A stretch of 64,000 bases of DNA from Polytrichum commune (GCA_950295325.1 OX485804.1:7936001-8000000); one strand, 5' to 3'; counted from the stretch's first letter, positions 24,816 through 34,851 are shown. The notes: a model not told the origin generated them from the sequence alone. Numbers and translations: made by a program.

Positions 24816-26027
24816 CCTTTTGTATTGGTTTTCTCTTATTGTTTTTTTTTCTTGTTCTTGGTGTAATTTAATGAGCATATCTCTGATCCAAGTTGTTTTT
24901 TGAATGTCCAGATGTTGGGTTTGAAGATGTACTCCTATATAGAGGACAATGATCTTCAATTTTACAAAACCCAAAAAGTCCTAGCCAAGAAGATGGACAT
25001 CCTCGATTGGATCCCGGGGAGCTACATGGAGGAGATTGTAGAGGGGGGTGAAACCCGATGGATATGGCAAGGCGTGTCAACCCTGCAGAATTTGCCACGA
25101 GTGCTCCAGTTGGAGCACCCGAACCACTCGTAGGATTGCATCCGGGTACCTCATCTCGGGGGCCAGGTGACGAGGTGGAGGAGGAGGAAGAAGAAGAGGA
25201 ACAAGAGGACCATAAGGCGGAAGGGGAGGTAGAAGAAGGAGCAACGGGCTACACGCAAGAATCAGAAGCCCCCCCAACGGAAGAAAGCTATGCGGGTGGC
25301 AACCCCGCAAAGCAAGTTGGTGCCCGTCCTCACGGTGGACGATGCTAGAGACATGTACTCCAGGGACGCGACAACAACGTTCAGGGAGAGGAGGAAGTTG
25401 AGAGGGAAGAAGCTCTACAACGACTACGCAAGGGAGGAGACCATCGCCATAAGCAGCGAGGACGAGGACGATATGGAGCTCGCCAAACGGCTCAGATCGG
25501 ATCCCCCCTCCCCGACATCGTTCACAGGCATGGTTAGGGTGAAACCAGAAGTCCTGACTGTGGAGGAGGCGAACGAGAAGATGCGGAGGGACGAGGAGCA
25601 GCGAGTCCGCATGCAGAAGGTTGCCGCAGAAGAACCCTCAATGCCGAACGAGGTAGCAGAGTTGAGGGCTCTCCTATTGGAGCAGGAGCGACAAAGGGCG
25701 ATGGCCCAACCTCCATCCAGCGCCGACCTGATATCGCAGGTCATTCAAGGAATGTGGGCGCAAGGATTGGTGGTGGCTCCCTCGAGCGCCTTTCCGCACT
25801 TGCCCGCCGGCTTCCCTGCCCAGAGCATTCCTCAACAGTCTGTGCCGCAAGCGTCATTCAGTTTCCAATACATGATGCGGCCACACAATGTCCCCTACGC
25901 CCCGGTCCAGCAAGTGGACGATCCCAACATCTGGCGTGTCTCTGGAGCCTCCTCCCCTTTGGGGCCTCCACCACTTCGGCCCCCCATAGTGATAGCTCCC
26001 CCTCACCAGCATGACGACCCCCGAATG

Positions 26028-26116
26028 TTTGGGTCGGATGACCCAAACACCCCCCCTTGTGTAGTGCCACAAGGGAACTACCCCGATGCAAGACAGTTTG
26101 GGTCGGGTGACCCAAA
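26028..26116 (+). repeat. Two palindromes inside an exon, translated in frame
   Basis: Variants with centres GGAT and GGGT lie at 26028-26047 and 26097-26116 within the long open frame of exon 3. They are translated as FGSDDPN and FGSGDPN without breaking the frame. Confidence 0.85.
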
Positions 26117-26418
26117 CCTTGGTGCAGGACAGTCGTCCCTTGACCAACATGGGTGTGAAAAAGACACAACCATGTTAGATGTTGAAGGCCTGCAAGGGCC
26201 TGGTGATACCTCTACTCCTAACCAAGTCGATGAACCCATGCATGATGCACATGCGGAGATTGGTTTAGGACAAGGGCCTGATCCTGAACCTTTGCAGGAG
26301 AAGGTTGCTGATGTCGTTGAAGAAGGCGCTGGAGAGAGAGGAGGGGCAGCGTAGACGATGGAGCCCTCCACGGCATCGAGACATGACCAGGGCGAGGTAA
26401 TACACTGAGACCTCTCAG

Positions 26419-26438
26419 TTTGGGTCGATCGACCCAAA
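26419..26438. repeat. Single perfect palindrome in an intron
   Basis: TTTGGGTCGATCGACCCAAA lies 22 bp inside the putative intron joining the MTase-like and HAD-like parts. Confidence 0.9.
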
Positions 26439-26883
26439 CCTCCTGGGTCATTGTCTTGTTGGCGTGGTCTTGTCCCCCTAGCTAGGAGGAACTGCACCCC
26501 GGCCTTCCGATGCCCATATGTCCAATACCTGCGCCCCTTCAGTGCCCCCCTTCGCGATCATTTCGTCACCCTGCACTCGACTACGCTCGATATTGCGTGG
26601 CGCTTACAGGCAATTTTGTAGATGCACAGTTAGGATAGTGTGAATGGCTAGTTCACCGTGGTTCATCCCCCATCAAATTGTACATAGAGATTTGTAAAAA
26701 TAAAATTATTATTTTTGGCGCCCATATGTTTGCATCCGTGTCCCAATGTATGTTGTTCCCCTTGTATGTTTTTGTTGCCACCAATGGTCCAATTCTTCTT
26801 GTGTTTGCACAAAATTTCCGTTCTGCTTGAGATGGACATAGCATAACATAGTCCTCGCCGCCTTCTCTCGCTCGTCGCCGCAG

Positions 26884-28595
26884 GGTTCGGAGCATAGCGT
26901 CGCGGCTCCCCACCGATCCTCCCCGAGGAGTGTGGAGGACAGCGTGCTGGTCCCCCCGATTTTGCCCTCGCCACCTTCGCCTCCCAAGACCCGGTTCTTG
27001 GTGCTAGACCTCAACGGGGTCCTTGTCTAGTGCGTGCATTGTCCGAGGGTCCCAACGGTCCCTTTCTGCAAGCCCGAGGACGCCAACTACAATGGTCCCC
27101 CCGCGTACATCAAAAGCAAGCTAGTGTACCTCCGCCCGTGGCTTCGGCGCTTCCTGCAGGTCGCCCTATCCAAATGGTGGGTGATCGTGTGGAGCTCCAT
27201 GAAGTCCGAGAACACCCATGCGGTCGTGGAGTTCATCTTCAAGGGGCTCCAACCCCCGTGCTTGAGCCTAGGACAGGATTCTTGTAAAACATTATACACC
27301 TCCGACGGCAGGGTTGTGAAAAAACCCAACAACCCCACAGTAAATCAATTTCTTAAGGTCTTGAAACCAATCGTATGGGACCAGCATCCCAACATGGTCG
27401 GCTGTCCCTACGACGTTCGCCCCACCCGTGACAACACGTTGATGGTGGACGACAACGCTTCCAAGAACATTTTGAACCCGACCTCGAACTTCATAGTTTG
27501 CCCGATGTGGACGGTCGAGAAGGTCCGAGACCGCTTTTTGTTAGACCTACTTAAGTACATTCAAACGCTCGTGGGGAGCGGACTACCCGTGCCCCGGTTC
27601 CTTAGTTGTAATCCGATAGGCGAAAGATACATGGATCCGAAGGACTATATGTACAGAGAGTTGTACGCTCACGCGAAATATAATAAATTCATTTGAGATA
27701 CTACATGGTGTGTCATTGTGTGTGATATATTATGCCTCAATTGTATATCGATTTTCACATGCTCCCCCCTTCCCCCCCTCCCCTTGGGTTTTGTTTGTTT
27801 TAATTTTGCCATCAGCGTTTGGAGCCCTCGATTGAGATCGTCAACGAATCAAACTTGGGGAGCTTCTTCTACGAGACCGTCTACGATGCCGCGTCCACCA
27901 TCGACTACTCCAAGGAGCCTATTGACGCCGGTGTCGTCGATAGCCCCCCACCCAAGCAAATCTTCCGGCAATCTCCGTCCCCGTCGCCGCTCAAGGGCAT
28001 AAATCGCAAATGCGTCCGGACATCCTTCTCTCGGCCCGGCGGCAGTAGTACACCTCAACGGCGGCTGCGGATGGACGCTCGGCCTACGAAGAGTGGCACC
28101 CTTCCTATTCCTTTGCGGGACGCATTGCCCCTCCTCGCCAACTCCAACGGGAACGCCCCCGGTGACAAGGTGAACTCCCCCCCCCCCCCCCCACAAACAT
28201 GGTTAACCGCGCATTACAATCATCCGGCACTTAAAAAATGAACGTGTGACACGTTTGGGTCTTCCTCCCTAAACTAACACGTGTGTTCTTGCATTCACGC
28301 GTTGCAGGTTGGTCCCACCCGTAAACCTATGCGGGCTAGTACGTCCGTCGAGTTGGAGCGTTTCTACTCCATGACCAGAAATACAAGACAGTCCACTTCA
28401 TCGTATTCGAATTCTTCGTCGTATAATTCGGGCGGCCGACGGAATCCAAAATTAGTTATTGATGGCGGTCACCCCAAGAATGGCTATAGTCGCGGGGCGG
28501 AGATTTTCAAGAATGTTGAAGCAATGCGAGCAAAAGAAGCCACAGCAAAAGAAAAAGAGGCAAAAGAAAAAGAGGCACTCTCCGAGGCTAGATAG
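26884..28595 (+). pseudogene. FCP1/NIF-like HAD-domain protein, probably the 3' part of the same gene
   Basis: Exons 26884-about 27717, 27816-28169 and 28308-28595 are again joined by phase-0 introns. After a Pro/Ser-rich stretch come TRFLVLDLNGVLV (HAD motif I, with Asn where the second Asp is usual; DLNG is common in plant relatives), KLVYLRPWLRRFL, WWVIVWSSMKSENTH (motif II region) and NTLMVDDNASKNILNP (motif III, VDD). The order fits the FCP1/NLI-interacting phosphatase family. A TAG stop (27028-27030) falls directly after motif I, and TGA 27694 ends the domain exon, although the frame continues to usable donors (for example ATT|GTGTGT). The last exons encode SPSPSP, SGGRRNPKLV and a Lys/Glu-Ala tail (AKEKEAKEKEALSEAR). 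An in-phase splice from 26396 to 26884 would fuse it to the ParB/MTase-like part. Confidence 0.55.
28254..28273. repeat. Degenerate palindrome in the last intron
   Basis: TTTGGGTCTTCCTCCCTAAA keeps the outer six bases of each arm only, inside the intron 28170-28307. Confidence 0.5.
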
Positions 28596-28734
28596 GCCAT
28601 AGTAGGCGTAGGGTTTTGGGCCATAGGCAAGAACATTTTGGGTCGCACTATCCAATGGATGTGTGGTGTTAGCATGCTATGCATTTTACATGCCATACTT
28701 TGTATGTTTTATTTGCAATAATATAAGTGTCACA

Positions 28735-28990
28735 TGATTTCCCCTTCCATATGGTCTAAGGTTTGGAATGCCCTACCTAAACCATCACAAATATGAGTTT
28801 GGAATATTTTGTATGCAATATTATATTGATTAACATATTAACCCTTCAATAAGATCTATGGTTTGGATTGCCCTACCTAAACCATATTCATACAAGCTCT
28901 AATATTTTGTGTGCAATAATATGAATGTTTTAAGGTTTCCCCTTCAATTTGGTCTAAGGTTTGGGTTGCCCACCCTAAACCATCACAAAT
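28735..28990. repeat. Three-unit tandem repeat with palindrome-like core
   Basis: Three units of about 90 bp share (C/T)CCCTTC(C/A)AT..GGTCTA(A/T)GG, then GGTTTGGaaTGCCC(T/A)ACC and CTAAACCAT, then an AATATTTTGT(A/G)TGCAATA block. The core is a relaxed relative in layout of the 20-bp palindrome (GTTTGG..CC..TAAAC). It lies directly downstream of the HAD-like exons. Confidence 0.65.
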
Positions 28991-29253
28991 ATGAGTTATA
29001 TATGGGGTTCTTGGTCTAAACACCCGCTTCAAAGTGTTCGCATCTTACAACTTTCTCCAATATGTGTTCCATTTATCCTTGTTCTTATTTATGTGAATGT
29101 CTCAAAATGCCCAAAAAGTCTCAATTTAACGAATATAGTGTTCGAAGTGAAAGAGGAAGAACCAGCCACCTCAGTAGGTTTTGAATACAACAAGCTTTCA
29201 ATCTAACAATTCAAAATTTTCTAAGATTTTTAATTTTTTAATTTTTTCTAATT

Positions 29254-29323
29254 AGTTCTCCGGAGGTCAAGTTTCTTGTCCAAGGGTTTGAGGTTGCCCA
29301 AGAAACTTGACCTCTGGAGAACT
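29254..29323. repeat. Inverted repeat, 25-bp arms
   Basis: AGTTCTCCGGAGGTCAAGTT with TCTTG pairs with its inverse (one mismatch, CTCTGG against CTCCGG) across a 20-base loop. It is probably the core of a small foldback element. Confidence 0.7.
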
Positions 29324-29399
29324 CCCCTTCAAAAAAAAATTGCCACATTGGTAGCCATGTCATTTTTTCATCCATGTACAAAATTCTTCACCAAAGGAC

Positions 29400-29518
29400 T
29401 CTTGGCCGTAGTATAAACCACCACCGGACAAGAGTGTCACTCTCGGCCAATCAAATTTCAGAATTCTCGTAGAATTCATGACTGGTGGACTTCTCCACCT
29501 TAGTGTAAAGCAGCCCCA
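29400..29518 (-). mobile_element. Second copy of the 120-bp foldback element
   Basis: Read on the minus strand it begins GGGGCTGCTTTACACTAAGG and AGAAGTCCACC and ends with a GGCCGTAGTATAAACCACC-like part, the same arrangement as 9946-10070. Confidence 0.55.
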
Positions 29519-29520
29519 AG

Positions 29521-29897
29521 GGTTGGTTCACATGGGGTTCCAAGTCTAAAGTTCCACTCATGTTAGCAAGTTCCAACTTTTGAGCTTCCAAACATCATTT
29601 AAATATGGTTAATTATCATTAAAGTTGGATCTTGATTATTTTATGCAAACATATTTGCGGGACTTGTATTAAGAGTTGGGTGTAGCTTTTTGCTCGATGC
29701 AACTCTCAACACAAGTCCCAAGCCTCACCTCCAAGAGTTGTTGCCATGTAGGCATCCACGCCATATTTGGGAATTAGGACTTGGGATCCCATGTGAAGTG
29801 GTAAGTCCCAACTTCCATGGTCTCAACGGTTGAGATTGCATGGATTGACCTCAAGTGTCTGGGGACTTAGTACTCGGGACTCCATGTGAACTTGCTC
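29521..29897. mobile_element. MITE-like element with GTTCACATGG ends
   Basis: Inverted ends share GTTCACATGG followed by related but diverged sequence on each side. Inside is a further hairpin (GGGACTTGTATTAAGAGTTG against its inverse near 29715). There is no coding region and no certain target duplication. Confidence 0.55.
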
Positions 29898-29899
29898 AA

Positions 29900-31420
29900 T
29901 ACTAAATGTAAACCTAACATTATTTGTCATTCCTTGTAAACAATTTTGGACATTATAATATTACAATGTTGCAATTATTGTCACTTATCAAATGCTTTTA
30001 CATTCAAATTTCAATTATTCTAGAAATGTTAGGATGCAAAATATATCAAAAGTGGATGAAGTAAATGTAAGTTTGATGACAATTCTTGTAAACTTATTCA
30101 AAAGAAATGTCAATATAAATGTTACCAAAGTGACATAAAATAATATATGACACTAAAGACAAAATACAAAATTGAGTCTAGTAACAATTTATTGTACAAA
30201 TGGCACATGCCAAGGGCTTGGCATTCGTAGTGTCTACATCACCTCACCAATCATGGATGAAGGGGCTCCAGTATTTAAAAAAATCCCCTACAAGATTGAG
30301 GACCAATGCGTTCCAATTCAACTCTACTAAACTAATTTGAGATCTGAGAGCGTATTTCCGGAGTCAAATCATTTTAAAATAGTCATTCACATGTTATTAT
30401 AATTTACTACATTTACGCATGAGTTTACATAGACACCATGAATCCCTAGCCCCTGCCAAGCACTAAAGAGGGTAGTACTTGTAACCCACTTGCTAGATAC
30501 TTTGCTACAAAATAAAAATTGTCATGGAAATTGATGGTTTTACTTATGCTAGAGCTGCACACGCCCTTCAAATGCCTGGAGTTGCGATCATATGTCCCAA
30601 TCTCACCTTGAGAAAGTTATCCCATTGCCCAAATTAATTAAGTAGCACAGCCTTCATATGTCAAATCTTTTACAAAATAAAGTATGGGTACTCAATATGA
30701 ACTTCAACACTGAAGTATCTTCCCTCATCTCATAGAGGAGCGATTCATTGTGACCGACTCTTTCCTCACCACCACGGCAGATTTGTGACATTTTGAATCT
30801 AAATGCCCAATTCGGTCACAGTTAGGCCGGTGAGATCAGCAAAACAGAAACTTGGATATCCAGAAGATTGCAACTTCTTCAATGTTTTTTTAATTATAGA
30901 AGGATATTAGTTGTCTCGATCAGGATGTCTCTCCGGTCTCATTTGTGCAGATGTACAAACTGGTAATTTTATTGCTGGCTGTTTTCGCGTCTTAAGCTTG
31001 TGGATAATTACAACCACCGAGCCTTATTGTCATGTTCAAACTTCTATCAAAGTCAGGTTCGAACCCTCCAATTCATGTTCCGTACATGCTCTTCCAGCTT
31101 CTTGTATTGCAAGAAATTAACTTACGACGATAGATATTGTCATTTCATGAACTTGAAGCAATTTATTTACAAGGTCGAGAAACTGCAATTAACAAGATCA
31201 AGAACTGCAGAATCTCTCTTGTGGATTGCATTGCTGGAAATTTCTACAAACGAAGGACAAATACTACTATGGGTAAGGAACAAATCAAACTCGATGACAT
31301 TTCTAGGATGTTCATGCATTCAAACATTTCCATATGTATAAACATAAACCGCACATTCAGCCACCCTCTAGTCATGACATCATCACCTCCCACTTTCAGA
31401 GATCAAATATCGACTTTGCA
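29900..31420. other. Interval without a recognisable gene
   Basis: AT-rich; only short frames without recognisable motifs. Confidence 0.4.
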
Positions 31421-31431
31421 CAGTCCTGTTT

Positions 31432-32602
31432 GGCAGACGATATGCTACCCCCTACGAGCTTTTCGGGGGGGGAATATTCTGTCAGGGGGCAGCCCCCGAC
31501 ATTTTTCTTGCACCCGCCCGAAAACTGCTGCCCGCCCGCCCGATTTCGAAAAAACTAGTGTACTTGCATTTTTGAAGCCTACTTGTCCACAAATCCCATA
31601 TTGAGTGCACTTCATTTTCAAGGTCTCAAATCCAATATATAAGTTCACTTCCATTGAGTAAATAAGCAATTGACTAGATTTCATTTTCAAAGTGAAACCG
31701 TCAATAAAGCATGTAATTAACTTGGAAGTCAAAAATATTACAAAATCCTCATTACCGCTGAGGTTATAATTTTTGTCGCTTACAATTGAAGGGGACTTTG
31801 TCATTCTAAAATGAAACTAAATTTTATTTTTTTATTTTTTAATAATTTATAATATATTTAATACCTTCTACTATCACAAAGTTTTCATATGCATTTAAAC
31901 TAGTTAAGTAAGATTGAATGCAACTAAGTCTAATAATTTTTTATTAATCCTAATTATAGAAACACAAAAGGACACTGTATAGGGTGTAGTACACGGCTTT
32001 GGACATCGAGGAACACATAAGCACTGTGAAGAACATGGATGTTATTCATCGTCCTTCATCGTTTTTCATGTGTCCTTCATCGTCGCGAATATGTTAGACT
32101 TAGTTGCATTCAATCTTACTTAACTAGTTTAAATGCATATGAAAACTTTGTGATAGTAGAAGGTATTAACTATATTATAAATTATTAAAAAATAAAAAAA
32201 CAAATCATAAATTTTAGTTTCATTTTAGAATGACAAAGTCCCCTTCAATTGTAAGCGACAAAAATTATAACCTCAGCGGTAATGAGGATTTTGTAATATT
32301 TTTGACTTCCAAGTTAATTACATGCTTTATTGACGGTTTCACTTTGAAAATGAAATCTAGTCAATTGCTTATTTACTCAATGGAAGTGAACTTATATATT
32401 GGATTTGAGACCTTGAAAATGAAGTGCACTCAATATGGGATTTGTGGACAAGTAGCCTTCAAAAATGCAAGTACACTAGTTTTTTCGAAATCGGGCGGGC
32501 GGGCAGCAGTTTTCGGGCGGGTGCAAGAAAAATGTCGGGGGCTGCCCCCTGACAGAATATTCCCCCCCCGAAAAGCTCGTAGGGGGTAGCATATCGTCTG
32601 CC
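31432..32602. mobile_element. Mutator-type foldback element, 1,171 bp, 9-bp target duplication
   Basis: Two inverted arms of about 500 bp (31432-31940 and 32090-32602), nearly identical, flank a loop of about 150 bp. The outer ends read GGCAGACGATATGCTACCCC and its inverse. The identical nonamer GTCCTGTTT flanks both sides (31423-31431 and 32603-32611). Long terminal inverted repeats with a 9-bp duplication are the hallmark of non-autonomous Mutator-like elements. No transposase is encoded. The matching open frames on both arms are translations of the repeat. It ends 211 bp from the stop codon of the EXORDIUM-like gene. Confidence 0.92.
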
Positions 32603-32813
32603 GTCCTGTTTCCCTGGCCGGGGGAAATTATGGCCTCAACCGTCTTATATTAGAGCCGAAATCCAGTGGAGGCTACATGAGAAGCACCGGAGTCATCCTA
32701 AATTCAATTGTGATATACAATCCTCTCCGTCCGTGATTGCATATGGATAAATGTACTGTAGCAATGAATTGATCTGATTCTAATTGATGTTATAACATGA
32801 GTAGCGCGGTGAT

Positions 32814-34851
32814 TTATGCGGAGGTGTAGGTCATGTAGAAGCCGGTGGCATCCGGGAAGGGGCTCTTGCCCCCGTAGCTAGTCCATTTCACAGTGGTATT
32901 GTTGCCCACAAGCTGCACCAACACCTTGGCGATCATCGATCCTTTAATCGTCTGCTTCAGCACTGTGCCTTGGAACACGTCGATGTGGTCGAGCTGATCA
33001 AAGCCGGTGGCGACGGAGTTGAAAGTGAGGGTCAAATTCTTGGCTTTGGGGACAGCAATGGCGTACAGGCAGCTCTCCCCAGGGGCGTAGGTCTGCAATG
33101 CGATGTTGCTTACATGCGCTCCTCGTTCCACCACTCCTGTCTTCGCCGTCAATGTCTGTGTTCCGCTGCACGAGGCTGCACGATACATTCACCACGCCAA
33201 TCAGCCACAAAGTAATTCACTACACCATCACCACTGCAATGCATTATGCAGTCGAAGTATTCATGTGATATCCTCTAGTCCAGCTTATCTAACATTGCAA
33301 CACTTCACAATGGGTCTAACCCCAGCCGCCTGGACCCTATTGACACTGATTAAACCTTCATCTGAAACAAACAAATACGAGATGATCAGAATTTGTGTAA
33401 TAGTATTATCTATGCATGTGCAGATGGTTCAGCGAACGCACGCGCATATTGTAGCTGACAGCCCTTGTTCGCCAAGCTCCATGTCATCTGCACCAGGAAC
33501 TTGGCGCCATTGATACCGAAAATGTTGAAAATCTCGCCAGTGGAAGTCCATCTCAGTACATGGTAACCTGGATAAGATTGGCACACAGCTGGGTCGGTGC
33601 CGCCGTGGTAAGTCCCGTAGATGCTGGCCAGGCCACAGTAGTAGTAATCTCCTCCACCGTACGAATATGCACACAAGTCTCCTGCCTCGGAGTTCTCTTT
33701 GTAGTTTTGTCTCCACGCGTTGATGTAGGGATCAGTGGCAGCCTCCATGATCTCGTGCATCATGGTGCTGATGTAGGAATCCAAAGCTCCGCCGACGGGG
33801 GAAGCAACATCATTTGGCGCAGGCAGAGGAAGCGGACCGTAGGGATCATACACGCAGCAGCCGTTGAGAAGGCTGTTTTCGGTGTCGTCGCCGGGAAAGG
33901 GCATGAAGGTGTAGAGCAGAATGTTGTTGATGTTGGAGCAGAATGAGGAGTTGGGAGCTTGGTTGCCATCGGTGCACATTAGGTCATGGTATCCACAGAA
34001 GCCGCCTTGTTGGAAGGTCACGTCGGCGCTGGTCATGAGCATGTAAATCCCGCTCACCGGATCCACGGGAAGGCCGCCCGTGGGTTTAAGGTTGTGGCGG
34101 ATGATGGTTTCTGCCACCTGGCCGAGAGAGCTTCCCGCGGAGTAGTTGTCATCCACTTCCGACCCAATGGTTACGTTGTTGCTCACATGGAGGCCTCCAG
34201 CTTTCTGAGTGTACTGGGTCGCAATTTTCCACCAGTTGGCGAAGTTGGGATAGCTTGCGATTGGTTTCGCAGGAGTCAGCGATTGCACGGCTGTTCGAAT
34301 GACTGCCTTCATTGCAGGATCCCACGTCCCGTACCTGACTCACACAACATAATACATAGATCAGACGCTGTTTATAAATTCTGGAATAATTTCCCAATTG
34401 AACTAAAAGTGCCACTGATCGCACATGAATCCATCAACTCACTTAATCCATTCTCAAAGACATCAGACACAATGGTACTATGAGTTGGGTTATCATGATG
34501 AGCAGAGGGCATGCATGCATACCAGATGAAGTGAATGCGAATCGGCTTGTTCATGACGAGTCCTCCGAGGTAGTTCAGGTTGACCACCGGGGGCCTCCAT
34601 GGAGTGGTCGGACCACCGGTGGGTGTGCCTTTCACGAGCACCGCCTTGGCGCCTTTGGTAGTCTTGGCACCAGGAAGCTCGGTCACTTGCGGAGACGATC
34701 TGCCTCGTGGAACTAAGTATTTGGGTGCCACTGTGGGAGGGATGACGGCGGACACAGGATCAGCTGCCAAGCTCACGTGCAACAGCACAGCGAGAGCCAC
34801 TGCCACAACCGTGCTCAAGAGGAAGCTTCCAGACCTCCCGGATGCCCCCAT
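32814..34851 (-). CDS. EXORDIUM-like (phosphate-induced protein 1 family) secreted protein
   Basis: Three exons: 34523-34851, 33442-34334 and 32814-33175, giving 527 residues. Codon joins are exact: HFIW|YGTWDPAMKA across intron 1 and LQYA-P-SCSGTQ across intron 2 (donor GCGC|GTGCGT). Residues 1-30 form a signal peptide (LLSTVVAVALAVLLHVSLA). The family core follows: NYLGGLVMNKPIRIHFIWYG, VSGIYMLMTSADVTFQQGGF, FCGYHDLMC, MMHEIMEAATDPY, then LCAYSYGGGDYYYCG and FLVQMTWSLANKGC. EXORDIUM proteins act in the apoplast in cell expansion and nutrient or brassinosteroid responses. The HEIMEAATDP block equals the HExxxxxTDP segment of the family. The last 120 residues (SCSGTQTLTAK to the end) are an extra beta-rich domain, CUB-like by eye, that short EXO proteins lack. 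It appears intact. Confidence 0.82.

Larger units (their letters stand above)
21832..26396 (+). pseudogene. ParB-like / DNA-methyltransferase-like protein, frame broken by stops
   Basis: Three exons can be drawn with all introns in phase 0: 21832-23160 (preceded by TTCTTGCAG; ends GAG|GTGAGT), 23362-24693 (ends ATG|GTAAGT) and 24912-26396 (ends GAG|GTAATA). Exon 1 carries IVVMPQG, then FWLIDRQHSVEASKK (about residues 343-357), resembling the DGQHR core of ParB/sulfiredoxin domains. Exon 2 ends in GDSIFNVFGGSKPIYSGM and exon 3 opens MLGLKMYSYIEDND. Together these mimic the FxGxG and E-D motif I region of beta-class N6/N4 DNA methyltransferases, with DIWLWIVEDRR as the preceding strand. A clear DPPY is absent (MIDFRNIPG stands there). 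Exon 3 continues into an Asp/Glu- or Lys/Arg-rich linker and a coiled coil (EVAELRALLLEQERQ). In-frame stops are TAG 23095, TAA 23596, TAG 25131, TAG 25230 and TAG 26352. An alternative donor GAG|GTGTAG would remove the first. Function is inferred from motifs only. Confidence 0.5.

Noticed and set aside
25058-25348. Acidic frame (EEEEEEEEQED) as the true reading of exon 3
   Set aside because: Not excluded, but it needs one frame change in and another out, whereas the alternative frame joins both ends of the exon in phase with two stops. Left as an ambiguity in the annotation.
14412-27696. Alternative genetic code or programmed readthrough to explain in-frame stops
   Set aside because: All three stop codons occur as interruptions, neighbouring housekeeping genes use them normally as terminators, and no readthrough signal is visible. 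Nonsense decay is simpler.
14412-27696. U-to-C RNA editing restoring CGA, CAA and CAG codons
   Set aside because: Such editing is known from plant organelles of hornworts, ferns and lycophytes, not for nuclear transcripts, and these loci are clearly nuclear.
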